A DNA stretch of 64,000 bases. It comes from Geotrypetes seraphini (taxonomy: Eukaryota; Chordata; Amphibia; Gymnophiona; Dermophiidae). Where the stretch lies: contig NC_047086.1 of the NCBI RefSeq assembly GCF_902459505.1, positions 113,449,670 through 113,513,669 on the forward strand. The letters run 5' to 3'. Made by a program: the position numbers and the translations under genes. The notes below the pieces were generated by a model. That model did not search any database and was not told the origin of the DNA. It saw only the letters and a list, made by a program, of their open reading frames with translations. Below, in pieces: positions 9,443-19,655 of this stretch; positions within the stretch are counted from its first letter, which is position 1, and each line of letters opens with the position of its first letter.

Positions 9443-9639
9443 ATATGTAGCAGGAAAGATAGCTGCCAATGGACGCGCGGGTGAAGTTTAAGTTTGGTTG
9501 CTTCTGTTTTAAGGCTTTGTTTGGTTTAGCTCTCAAATATATAATTGAGCTTTTCTCTTTTGCAACCAACAGACATAAGAGAAACTCACATCTGAGTTTT
9601 TCCACCTGTTAGAGGACGTAAACTTTAAAAAAAATCATC

Positions 9640-10495
9640 AAAATCTTTTTTCATATCAAGTAGCGTTATGAGGTAAGGATTTAGAACAATTGCTTTTGCT
9701 TACTGACACTTATGGGGAATTTAGGAGACATCTAAAAACATATCTGTTTTTGAAGTATTTAGGCAGCTAATTCGTAAAAAATTTTATTATGCACTATTTT
9801 GATCATTTTATTGTCTCTAATTATTGGCTTTTAACTTTTTTAGTTCTTTTTTTAAAATTATTTATTCATTTTTAAACTTTCAACAAGCAAGTTATAATAC
9901 AATCATATCCACTTTATTATCACTTTTTAATCATACATTTATTAAATCATAATATAATTTATCCCTCCCTCCCTCCCATATATCAGTATAGTTTCAGATA
10001 ATTTGAAATTGAACCCTTCCACCACCCACCCTATACTTCAATTAATAAAAGGGGAAGCTATAAATATATTAACTATAATCAATCTTTACAATAATTTGTT
10101 AATGGCTCCCAAACTTCAATATATTTTTTATACCGTCCCTGTTGAATAGCTAATATTTTTTCCATTTTAAAAATATGGGCACAATGAATATAACTTAATC
10201 TATCATAATTTTTCCAGTTTTTAGTAATTTGTTGAATGGCAACTCCTGTCATAATAAGTAATAATTTATTGTTTTTAGAGGATATTTGACTCTTTTTCCT
10301 CATTGATGTACCAAATAATATCATGTCATATGAAAGCGCTACTGGACTTTCAAGTAAGTTATTAATTTGACTCCAAATTGATTTAAAAAAAACTAACTTT
10401 TTTAGTTCTATTCAATTTCTTTTATTGTTTTTTTAAACTATTGTAAACCACATAGAACTTTACGGCTTTGTGATATATAAACTGATTATTATTAG
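9640..10495 (+). mobile_element. L2/Rex-like LINE 3' end, split by an L1
   Basis: Left piece 9640-9847 encodes a motif like 'FRRHLKTYLFLKYL', typical of LINE C-termini. Right piece 10394-10495 carries 'gtaaaccacatagaa' and an ATT-repeat tail. The two were one element before the L1 piece at 9848-10393 inserted. Confidence 0.6.
9848..10393 (-). mobile_element. L1-type LINE, 3' truncated copy
   Basis: The minus-strand frame 10079-10324 is the C-terminal end of an L1 ORF2 ('VAIQQITKNWKNYDRLSY', 'VWEPLTNYCKD'). It is followed by an AT-rich 3' UTR to 9848. Perfect 16-bp target duplications, taacttttttagttct, flank it at 9832-9847 and 10394-10409. This proves insertion by target-primed reverse transcription. 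Confidence 0.85.
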
Positions 10496-11227
10496 CTATA
10501 AATGTTATCTTTTATACAGTATTCTGAATGTGCAATAGATTTGTTTGTAAGGGTTGGTCAAAGAGTAGCTCAGCGCGCAACATGACTCATTTTTTAACAC
10601 TCGGGTACGCTGCACAGTTTAGAATCGATAAATCAAGATTTTAGAAGACACATAAAAGTTTAATCTGTGACAAGGCCAATGACCTTTGCTAAGCAACTCA
10701 TTATCGCCTGGGATACAGGAATGCAAACGTCACTTAGGTTCACATCTAATAGCATTATCATCTCCTATTTTAAGATTGTTTAGAAACCTAGATTAACACC
10801 CAGCTATATAAAGGTGATTACAGCAGTATGTGCTTGACCTTTTCAATGCTTTTCTCTCTGCATAAGCCGCCCTGCAGAACGGGTGAATAGAGAAACCCTC
10901 AACAAGAGCCATGATTGCATTGCATGTATATAGATGCAACATCCTACGACTAAATTATTCCTTAAAGTCAATTAACATGAGCTTCTGATTGCAAGTTCCT
11001 CATCACACGTTTGATCTGATTTGCACATTCTTTGGCTGTCCCATTTTGTCTCACTTCACACATGAAAAAACAAATAAAAGACTACATTTGTAGGAAGAAC
11101 AGTGTGTGGGCGAGGTGCATAGTACTGTCGATGTGACAGTATTATAATCTATCCTTATTTTATTGCTGCTCTTAGCATTCAAAGATGGTAGTTAAAATAT
11201 GAGCCTCAATCATTCTTACCCTGACAT
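10496..11227. other. No recognisable feature
   Basis: Possibly unique host sequence. No frame, repeat end or RNA gene seen. Confidence 0.4.
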
Positions 11228-11622
11228 ATGTCGTTTTTATTGATGTTCACTCTTTCCAAAAATACTAGGACTAGGGGGCATGCGATGAAGCTACTAAGTA
11301 GTAGATTTAAAACAAACCAGAGAAAATATTTCTGTGTAATTAAACTCTGGAATTTGTTGCCGGAGAATGTGGTGAGATCAGTTAACTTAGCGGGGTTTAA
11401 AATAAGGTTTGGATAATTTCCTAAAAGAGAAGTCCATAGGCCATTATTGAGATGGCTTGGGGAAATCCACTGCTTATTCCTAGGATTAAAATCTGTTTTA
11501 GTACTTGGGATATAGCTAGGCACTTGGGACCTGGGTTGGTCACTGTTGGAAACAAGATACTGTACTGGGCTTAATAGATCTTTGGTCTGTCCCAGTATGG
11601 CAATTCTTATGTTCTTATGTAA
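11228..11622 (+). mobile_element. CR1/L2-type LINE 3' end
   Basis: The frame 'TRTRGHAMKLLSSRFKTN' and 'LWNLLPENVV' corresponds to the ORF2 C-terminus. The copy ends in the duplicated tail 'ttcttatgttcttatg' near 11605-11622. It is strongly 5' truncated and decayed. Confidence 0.75.
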
Positions 11623-11760
11623 AACAGGAGTACTTCAAATTGGTGCTACATTCTTTCTTAGCTATGTTTGCAAATGTGTTAGGCACCAATCTAACTATCT
11701 TCCTACAGTGGCAAAGCATATTTTGGGCAACCAAAGTGATGCTCCAATGGCAGCTAGCTC
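11616..11760 (+). mobile_element. L1 ORF1 C-terminal remnant
   Basis: The frame reads 'VLQIGATFFLSYVCKCV' and so on, the C-terminal motif of L1 ORF1 proteins (LGATFFLKYPCKC type). About 45 codons remain. A better copy of the same region is at 22846-23337. Confidence 0.55.
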
Positions 11761-11823
11761 TTAATGAAAGAATACTCCATATTCATGAGTACCTCAGGTT
11801 TGATTTCCTAATAGTAATATATA

Positions 11824-11900
11824 GGCCCTTTTTTACTAAGCCGTGGTAGAGGTTTCTACCATGGCCCAGAGCTCTCATATGCTCCAACGCACTGGCATAG
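11824..11900. mobile_element. Foldback MITE, left half
   Basis: It starts 'ggcccttttttactaagccg', the end shared by a family of palindromic MITEs found elsewhere in the window (52778, 56943, 59579, 62367). Its other half seems to resume near 12528 ('actcacaggaattctatga'), so about 0.6 kb inserted between them. Confidence 0.55.
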
Positions 11901-12205
11901 TAAGGTGGGTGCAGGGGGGGGAGCGATCTGCCCTGAGCACAGTCTATGTAAAGGACGCAGGCACCCTTCCTCTCTCTGCCCCTTTCCTTCCCGCTCCCCC
12001 CCTGCTGTGCACGTGCACCCCTTCCCTTCACTCGTACCTCTTTAATGTCCCCTGTGCAAGCAGCATTACAAACTTGCTACCCACATTGGTGTCGCCTCTC
12101 TCTGACATCACTTCCAGGCCCTGCACCTTGGAAGGGACAGCCGATATGATGCAGGCAGCAAGTTTGTGTTGTTGTTCTTGCCTGGAAAATTAAAAAGATA
12201 TAGGG

Positions 12206-12399
12206 CAGGGGTGTCCAATGTCGGTCCTCGAGGGCCGCAGTCCAGTCGGATTTTCAGGATTTCCCCAATGAATATACATGAGGTCTATTTGCATGCACTG
12301 CTTTCATTGTATGCTAATAGATCTCATGCATATTCATTGGGGAAATCCTGAAAACCCGACTGGATTGTGACCCTCGAGGACTGACATTGGACACCCCTG
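12206..12399. mobile_element. Palindromic hAT-type MITE
   Basis: This 194-bp near-palindrome has termini 'caggggtgtccaatg' and 'cattggacacccctg'. An 8-bp flanking repeat (atataggg at 12198-12205, gtataggg at 12400-12407) matches at seven of eight bases. The length and ends fit a non-autonomous hAT. Confidence 0.85.
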
Positions 12400-13039
12400 G
12401 TATAGGGGAAAGGAAGGATTGCGCACATGGGGCGGGAAGGGGGGAGGTCAGGATGAAGTGGGTGGGCGGAAAAGAGGGCGGGGGAGGGGTGCCACTCACC
12501 CTTGCTACTCCACTGCTTCAACACTCACAGGAATTCTATGATTGCTCATAGACATAAGATTGCCATTGATATTGACAGACAACTAACTCCAAAAAAAGAA
12601 TTGCCAACGAAACTTAAAGAATCCAACAATGAGGCAAAAAATGGTCAAAAGGTTCCGTGAGTGATTGCAGAACAGCAAAACCATCAACATACAAAGGAAT
12701 ATGTATACTGAAATAATAATAAGAGTGTGACAATGTAAGGTACCCTCAGTGCGCAGGATAAGCAACGGGAGAAAAACTCCAACGCTTCAAGCGAAAAGGT
12801 AGAGGCTAGAAAGCCCCCACCTACACACCATCATGGGGTACCTATAGTGTGTTTTGAAATTAAATAGCACAATCCCAAACAAGTGCACAATGAAAACAAA
12901 TAAAAAAATGAATTCACAAACTGCAATCACTCAGGGAACCCCCCAGCCAACTCCCAGAAAAAAATCAAAAAAGCAACTTAGCTTGAAAAGTCTTCATTCA
13001 ACGTCCAGGGGTGCAGGAACAATGTAGATGAAACACCGC

Positions 13040-13095
13040 AAAACCAGGTTCAACCAAGCCTGGTTTCGGGAACAAAATCCCTTCCTCAGGAACCC
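13040..13095 (-). ncRNA. Hammerhead-like motif in the Penelope 3' region
   Basis: On the minus strand CTGAGGA is followed by a GGGA/TCCC hairpin, then GAAAC, then a CCAGG/CCTGG hairpin. This is the order of the hammerhead core (CUGANGA, stem II, GAAA, stem III). I cannot pair a convincing stem I, so this is a decayed or only similar structure. Hammerhead ribozymes are documented in Penelope-like elements. Confidence 0.35.
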
Positions 13096-13277
13096 ATGAA
13101 TCAAGTATCCAAACGGACTTCAAGGCAGGCTGGAGAGAAAGAGAGGAGCTAACGGGGGGGCAGAGCAAAAAGGCCTTAAAAGCCATCAAAAATGACATCA
13201 GCGGCCAATCACAAGCCAGGGGAGGAGCAAGTCCAACAAAGATGATGTCACAAACTATAGGAGGAAACTAAACTATA

Positions 13278-13754
13278 CTATACTATAGTGTTCCATTCGA
13301 TACTGTCATTTAATCCCTGAGGGGAGACACTCTGAAGATGGAAAATCCAAAACTGTTCTCTCAAATTGATGTAAGCCATTTTGTCACCCCGGAAATCTTT
13401 AGGGATCTGTTCGAGGTCGAACCAAGAAAGGTCCCCAAAAACATGATTCTTCTCCATACAATGTGGTACAAGAGGGGCAGATCTCACAGCGGTCTGAATC
13501 CTGCTCTTGTGTTCAGACAATCTGATTTTTATTTTCCTGCTAGTGCGTCCCACATAAATACGCTCACAGGGGCATGTGATAACATAAATGACCCATTGAG
13601 ACTCACAGTCAGTAGAACTCTTTAGATGATACTGTCTCTGGGTCTGGGGATATTGCCAAGTTGAAATAGTGAGAGTAGTACTACACATAGTGCAGTGCCC
13701 GCAAGCCTTATGGCCACCTATATGATTTGCTTGAGTGACAGTGGTTGATAACAA
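13278..13754 (-). pseudogene. Penelope GIY-YIG endonuclease part
   Basis: Key motifs are 'VIYVITCPCERIYVGRTSRK' and 'RLSEHKSRI', the GIY-YIG nuclease core of Penelope-like polyproteins. A CxxC/H cluster upstream ('HKACGHCTMC') is the linker zinc-finger-like motif usual in this family. It would nick target DNA before reverse transcription. Confidence 0.85.
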
Positions 13755-13759
13755 ATTCT

Positions 13760-15027
13760 TTAAATTTTTAGGACGAGAAAAGGTATAAGGGGAGGATCCT
13801 TAAAAACCTCATGATGGTCTAACACATGCCAGTGTCTTTTGATGATATTGGCCACTTGGTTGGCCCGATCACAAAACGATACTACACACACCTGTTGAGA
13901 GTTGGTGGGCCGCTGAGCAGGGGTCAACAGACGATCAGGATTGGCGTAACGGGCCCGCAAATAAGTCCGTCTGATAGTCCAATCAGGGTACCCACGAGCT
14001 TTAAAACGTAGGGTCAACATTTTAGCCTGACGTTTAAAATCAGTCAAGGTAGTACAGATCCGACGAATCCTCAGGAACTGGCTGATGGGAAGAGATTGTT
14101 TTAGACGGGCCGGGTGACAGCTGGTATAGTGGAGATATGTATTCCGATCAGTAGATTTTCTATGGACAGTGGTGATAAGCCCCCCATCCTTCTTATGAAC
14201 CACAGTATCCAGGTAAGTCACTTCACAGGAACTAGTGGAAGCAGTGAATTTGAGGTGAATGTCCATAGAATTAAGCCAGGACAAAAATTGAATGAACTTC
14301 TCTTTGGATTCAGTCCAGACTAAAAATACATTGTCAATATAACGAAGCCATATTGCGATGAAGGACATCCAAGGAGACGGATAGAGACAATGTTCCTCAA
14401 AATTAGTCACATACAAGTTGGTCACACTAGGCGCCATAGCGGTCCCCATCGCGACCCCATGAACTTGAAGGAAAAAATCACCCTGGACCTCAAAAACATT
14501 CCTCTGAAGAACCAGAGTGGCCAAACTCATAAGGAAAGGGGTACATATCCGGTTATCCAACGGTAAACAGGAAAGAGTAGTTTCTACTATACCAAGAGCC
14601 TCAGTCTGAGGAATATTGCTGTATAAGGCCTCCAAATCCATAGTTATCAGAAGATCCGTGCTTGCCACTTGGAGGGATTTAATACGGGTGAGAAAATGAG
14701 TAGTGTCCAAAACAAAAGATCCAGCTTTGCCCACAAAGGGTTTAAGAAAATGGTCATTGACCTGGGGGGGCCACCGCGGGAGCGGACTGCTGGGCGTGCT
14801 GGACCTATGGTCTGACTCAGCAGAGGCAATGCTTATGTGCTTATGTCTACCATCTTGGAAAGAGGTTCCAAGATGGTACCACGTAGGGACACAATAGGTC
14901 TACCCGGAGGGTTATTAAGAGTTTTATGTATCTTTGGAACGGTGTAAAAATAAGGAGTATGGCTGGGTTTTTGGGTCAAAAATTTAGCTTCCGCCTTAGT
15001 TTTTCTCCCGTCGCTTATCCTGCGCAC
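13760..15027 (-). pseudogene. Penelope reverse transcriptase part
   Basis: Motifs visible are 'PKIHKTLNNPPGRPIVS', 'EPLSKMVD', 'TMDLEALYSNIP', 'GVAMGTAMAPS' and 'RYIDNVF', the last marking the catalytic site, where Penelope enzymes usually show YIDD. The order and spacing are those of Penelope-like elements, whose reverse transcriptases are related to telomerase. Confidence 0.85.
14758..14846 (+). mobile_element. Short CR1 3' tail inserted in the Penelope element
   Basis: About 90 bp with 'ggacctatggtctgactcag' and the terminal 'cttatgtgcttatg' tail. It interrupts the Penelope reverse transcriptase region, so it is younger than that element. Confidence 0.65.
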
Positions 15028-15164
15028 TGAGGGTACCTTACATTGTCACACTCTTATTATTATTTCAGTATACATATTCCTTTGTATGTTGATGGTTTTG
15101 CTGTTCTGCAATCACTCACCTTTTGACCATTTGACCATTTTTTGCCTCATTGATATTGACAGGC

Positions 15165-15345
15165 AGGCAGGCATTCAAGGGGGGGACAGGCCTTCAAGGG
15201 GGACAGGCAGGCATGCCTTCAAGGGGGGACAGGCCTTCAATGGGGAGACAGGCCTTTGAGGGGGTGCAGGCCTTCAAGGGGGGACAGGCCTTCAGGGATG
15301 GGATGCAGACTTTTAAGGAGGGACAGGCCTTCAGGGGAGGGGGGC
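15165..15345. repeat. Short minisatellite
   Basis: Units of about 20-25 bp built on 'gggacaggccttcaaggg', about eight imperfect copies. The array directly follows the Penelope target duplication. Confidence 0.8.
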
Positions 15346-16050
15346 CCTGGTGTAGAAGTATACAGAGGGAAGGGGGGGTTCAAAGAGATGTGCATATGCC
15401 AGACTTTGGGTGGGAAGAAATAATGGGTCTGAAAATAGAGGAGAGGGAGAGAGATGATGGACCATGGGTTTTAGGGAGAGAAGGAACAGAAAGGAAGAGA
15501 AGTTGGACACAAGGTATGGTGTGGAGGGGGGATAGAGATACAGAATAGGAGGGTAGTTGGGAAAAGAAAGGGAGAGATGGTGGACCCTGGGGTGGTGGGG
15601 AAGGAGGGAGATATGCTGGATGAAAGGGTAGTTAAGAAAAGGTGGATCTGTGGAGGGAGATGAAAAAAAGGAAGACCTCCGGGAGAGGGAAGGGAAATAG
15701 AAGGGGAGGACAGAGATGGCAGATGGATGGTTAGCATGCAGAAAGAAGGAGACCCTGGCAATCAAGTTATCAGAAGACAATCAGAGACATGGACCAACAA
15801 GATTTGAAAAATAACCAGGCAACAAAAGGTAGAAAAACTAATTTTATTTTCTGTTTTGTGATTACAATATGTCAGATTTGAAATGTGTATCCTGCCTGAG
15901 ATGGTGTTAGACCGCAAACGTGAGCTAGAATTTAACAGAGAGAGGAAAAGTCCTTTGTGTTTCTTTATTTTATTTACACCACAGCGCCATTGTGGTTAGG
16001 AAAAGCCAAAGGGGGAGGGGGTGAAAAAGCTATAAAATAAACCCATCAGG
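15346..16050. repeat. GA-rich stretch and hAT-associated repeat end
   Basis: Purine-rich sequence with 'gagagatggtggacc'-type motifs (15420-15720) is followed near 15835 by 'ctaattttattttctgttt' and then AT-rich sequence. The same order (GA-rich block, then 'gattttatttt') is seen at 52320-52760. This suggests a decayed relative of the hAT element at 51076-54064. Exact ends were not found. Confidence 0.45.
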
Positions 16051-16641
16051 ATGTTTGAAAAAAACACCCAATTGGGCAGGAAAATTGAATCGAAAAACCA
16101 ATTCATTAGGCTGAATCGACTCAAAAAATTTTTCCTGAATCGGGCAGCACTAGTTTGTGCTACTGTCTTAGACTTTAGGACCTGGGATTGGGGAGAGATG
16201 GAATCCTCAGTACTTTATAATGCAAGTGAAACGAGGATTTGGTCAGACTTTTGAAGGGTCTGCAGAAGAAAAATATTGTATAGGCCGGGGACATGAGACT
16301 GCAGGAAATGGGAACTTTTCTTCCTTCTATTTTTGTGAATGGAAAGGCTGAGGATGTCAGAGAGTTCAGTTAAATTATGTGCTTTATAAGAAAATATAAT
16401 AATGTGTTTTATAAAGTTTATAATCACTTAAAATATAACATCAGTCTATCATTTTTCATTAATTAGACCTTTTCTCATACTCTTATCACGATCCTCAGAA
16501 GGTTAAGAAATCCCTTTAGTTCATTTAAATGAACCCATTCGTCATAGGATCAAAAGTTTGTGTATTTTTATATATTAATTTTTTATATTGGAATTTTCTT
16601 ATAAGCCTTTCTTGTTAAATTAATTACTTAACTTAAATATT
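16051..16641. other. No clear feature
   Basis: AT-rich sequence directly before the hammerhead motif. It could be part of a Penelope 3' region, but no coding remnant is visible. Confidence 0.35.
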
Positions 16642-16704
16642 GGGAGCGCCTCTACCGACATGTACATGTTTCAAGTCAATCTTTTCATCAGGGTTGAGGC
16701 TCCC
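16642..16704 (-). ncRNA. Hammerhead ribozyme (type I-like), probably from a Penelope pseudo-LTR
   Basis: On the minus strand the core reads CTGATGA, a short AAG/CTT stem II, GAAAC, a CATG/CATG stem III with a two-base loop, and GTC at the cleavage position. The outer strands form stem I: GGGAGC with GCTCCC, then CTC/GAG, an A·A mismatch and ACC/GGT, with a two-base bulge. All conserved core bases I can check are present. A very short stem III and open stem I match the retroelement hammerheads that work best as dimers. Self-cleavage would trim retroelement RNA. Confidence 0.8.
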
Positions 16705-16820
16705 GTAGTTATTTCTCGTGTTTGTTCAATAGCCACTCCTCGCCATAGAATGTCATAGTATTTTGGAGAGGAGCGGCTATTGAACAAACACGAGAAATAA
16801 CTATGGGAGCCTCAACCCTG
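16689..16820. repeat. 52-bp inverted repeat beside the hammerhead
   Basis: Arm 16689-16740 and arm 16769-16820 are reverse complements with about two mismatches, separated by 28 bp. The left arm overlaps the 5' strand of the hammerhead. The right arm stops just where the ribozyme core would begin. This fits an inverted, truncated pseudo-LTR of a Penelope-like element. Confidence 0.8.
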
Positions 16821-16975
16821 GCGTCTCAGGGCCTGTCTGGAGGACCTTCACACATGCACGTGATGTCATTACAGTGATGTACGCGCACTTCCGGGTGCCT
16901 TGAGCAGCAGCCACTACATTTAGTGTGCCGTGGCTCGAGAAAGTTTGCAGGACACTGGTGTAAATCTTCATGCCT
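16821..16975. mobile_element. Possible hAT end fragment
   Basis: A stretch ending 'gaaagtttgcaggacactgg' resembles the right terminus of a hAT element (reverse complement 'cagtgtcctgcaaac'). No matching left end was found. Confidence 0.3.
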
Positions 16976-17039
16976 AAAGTGGGGATCCCCCTTATTCTAT
17001 AACTGCATGGTTTTTTTAATTGTATTTTTTAACTGAAAT

Positions 17040-17118
17040 GTTTCAGTTCTTCTGTTGTGAACCACCTAGAACTGCTGGTGGGGCGGTATAGAAGAAAATT
17101 AATTATTATTATTATTAT
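17040..17118 (+). mobile_element. LINE 3' tail with ATT repeats
   Basis: It contains 'gtgaaccacctagaactgc', then 'ggcggtatagaa', then about seven ATT units. It is the same tail type as 10410-10495. Confidence 0.55.
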
Positions 17119-18544
17119 TACTGTATTATTATAATCCACCTATTACTCTCCCATTTTCATGTCCTCTTTTTGACTAGCGTGTTAAATTTAGATGTGGATC
17201 CCATACCTAAATTTACATATGTAAATTTTAATTAAAACAAAGTAACACCAATAATTGCTCATTAAAAACCCATTATTAGCACTGTCTCATTATTCGATTA
17301 AATTGCATGTGCAAATTGCATACATGCCCAAATTTACTCACACAATTTTTAGCACTTTTTATAGAATTGGGGGGTGGTGGGGTGAGACTTATACCCATGT
17401 CTGGTTTCTGATACCTCTCTCTTTTTACATTAACATTATACTGTATATAGATATATAACAAAAAGCATAAAAGGAGAACCTGAAATAAATGGGAGAACTT
17501 TGCTTTCACATTTGTTCAGCAGAGTGGAAAGAACTGAATTGCTGATGAGATCCCTGTGTACTGGAAGGGATGTGTATGCTCAGAATGTTATACTAAGCTC
17601 TGATCTCTGGTACAGCTGTTCTGCCCTGGCAACATGTGATGACATCACCCACTTCTGTACCTGATCAATCCTGCTTTCTGTGGAATTAATCTATTAAAGG
17701 TAAACAACAATGCTGGTTAGCTACACAGCCAGTACATGAGGTCTGGAGAGTTAAGCATTGCAACTCTAGAATTCACAGACATGTATGCTGAGCTGGATGT
17801 GGATTGCACAGGCAGGAACAATATTTGTGCTTGCACATTTTGTGCAAAAGTCTTCCTATCCTAAGTAAGGCATGAACAAGCCATACAGAGAATAAGGCAC
17901 TTATGGAATTCTCAAGTATTAGATTTGTAAATTAGCAAGGCTTTATCTTTTGATTCTGTATTACATCTCCGTATTAATGGCAGAATATTCATGCTCTTAG
18001 GTTTAGGATGTAAATTTCGTAATTATTCTAGTCCTATATCTCTGATTTATTGTGTCACTATGTACCATCTTCTGCCTTGAGATCCTCACAACAAGTATTA
18101 TTAGAAACACCATCTTTTCCTTCAGTAACATTAACAGTGCTAAAATGTTCTGCTGTGCACCAAATCTGTGAAATTTGGTTCTATTAAAAGTTCACCAAGA
18201 GTAAAACTTCTTGCACTTTCATAAGAGTTAACACTTGGTTCTCTGAACAGAGTTTGAAATTTAGTGAGATTGGGAACTAAGATAACCACAATATTCTGAG
18301 ATACTTGTAATGAATTCTGTTGCTTTAGATCAAGATTGAGGGTGTTTAATTATATATTTATATTTGGGTAAATGATATTAACTATGCTATTTTTATAGGG
18401 GATGCATCAAAAGTATTTGGAAAAATTATGCACAATAAGCACCCGGGAAGAATAGAGGTGGTTAAAGCTGGGATGGGGGCAAATTTCAGGCCTAGAAAAG
18501 GAATCGGAACTTATGATGAGGCTATTATTATGTTCTTATAATAT
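17119..18544. other. No recognisable feature
   Basis: No convincing frame or repeat boundary. Possibly unique host intergenic or intronic sequence. Confidence 0.4.
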
Positions 18545-19655
18545 CCAAAACAGGACAGATACCGGACGACTGGAAGATAGCAAACGTCACACCGATATTT
18601 AAAAAAGGATCGAGAGGAGTGCCAGGCAACTACAGACATGTGAGTCTCACGTCTGTCCCTGGAAAGATGGTTGAGGCGCTGATCAAAGCTAGCATAGTCC
18701 AGCACCTAGACACACAGGACCTGATGAGAGCCAGTCAACATGTTTGACGAACCTACTTCAATTTTTTGAGACAGTGAAAAGAAAAATTGATAGTGGAGAA
18801 CCGGTGGATATTGTATACTTGGACTTTCAGAAAGTGTTCGACAAGGTTCCACATGTAAGACTTCTCAGGAAATTACAAGGCAATGGAATAGAGGGAGATA
18901 TACTAAGATGGATAGGGAAATGGCTAGAGAACAGAAAACAGAGAGTGGGCATAAATGGGAAGTTCTTAGAATGGGATAAAGTGACTAGCGGTGTACCCCA
19001 GCGCTCGGTACTTGGACCCATCTTATTTAATATTTTCATAAATGACCTGGAAGAAGGAACATCCAGTGAAATCATCAAGTTTGCAGAAGACACAAAGCTA
19101 TGCCGGGCAAACTCCAGAGTGACTTGAATCAATTGGAGAAGTGGGCAGATAAATGGCAGATGAATTTTAATGTGGAAAAATGCAAAGTGATGCATTTAGG
19201 CAGAAAAAATAAAGATCACAAGTATAGTATGTCAGGTGAACTCTGGGAAAGACCGAACAGAAAAAGGACCTGGGTGTACTGATAGATAGGACCCTGAAAC
19301 CGTCGGCGCAATGTGCAGCGGCGAAGAAACAAATAGAATGCTAAGTATGATAAAGAAGGGAATTACGAGTAGGTCAGAGAAAGTTATAATACCGAGCCAT
19401 GGTCAGACCGCACCTGGAATACTGCGTCCAGCATTGGTCTCCATACCTAAAGAAGGATATAAAATTGCTAGAGAGGGTACAGAGACGAGCAATGAAGCTA
19501 GTGAAAGGTATGGAGAACCTGGACTACGAGGAACGACTTAGGAGACTGGGGTTGTTCTCCTTTGAGAAGAGGAGACTATGAGGGGATCTGATCGAGACTT
19601 TCAAAATACTGAAAGGATTCGACAAAATGGATCAAAGCAGTTATTTACAATGTCC
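18545..19655 (+). mobile_element. CR1 LINE, reverse transcriptase portion
   Basis: It starts at 'IPDDWKIANVTPIFKKG' and runs through '[17 protein letters not shown]', '[19 protein letters not shown]', 'FAEDTKLC' and on to '[18 protein letters not shown]'. The catalytic FADD reads FAED here. Frameshifts lie near 19120 and 19280-19400, and a stop after 'QHV' near 18745, so it is inactive. It ends abruptly about 150-200 bases short of a normal CR1 3' end, where LTR-element sequence begins. Confidence 0.88.

Larger units (their letters stand above)
12579..15147 (-). mobile_element. Penelope-like element
   Basis: It has reverse transcriptase (13760-15027) and GIY-YIG endonuclease (13278-13754) parts on the minus strand. 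A 15-bp identical direct repeat, cattgatattgacag, flanks it at 12564-12578 and 15148-15162. Terminal regions (about 12580-12790 and 15005-15147) are inverted copies of each other, the inverted partial pseudo-LTR arrangement known for Penelope-like elements. It holds a small CR1 tail insertion at 14758-14846. The copy is broken, with a few interruptions, but its layout is almost complete. Confidence 0.88.

Noticed and set aside
17540-17580. 'ctgatgagatccc' resembling a hammerhead core
   Set aside because: No GAAA after a stem II, and no stem III or cleavage triplet in place.
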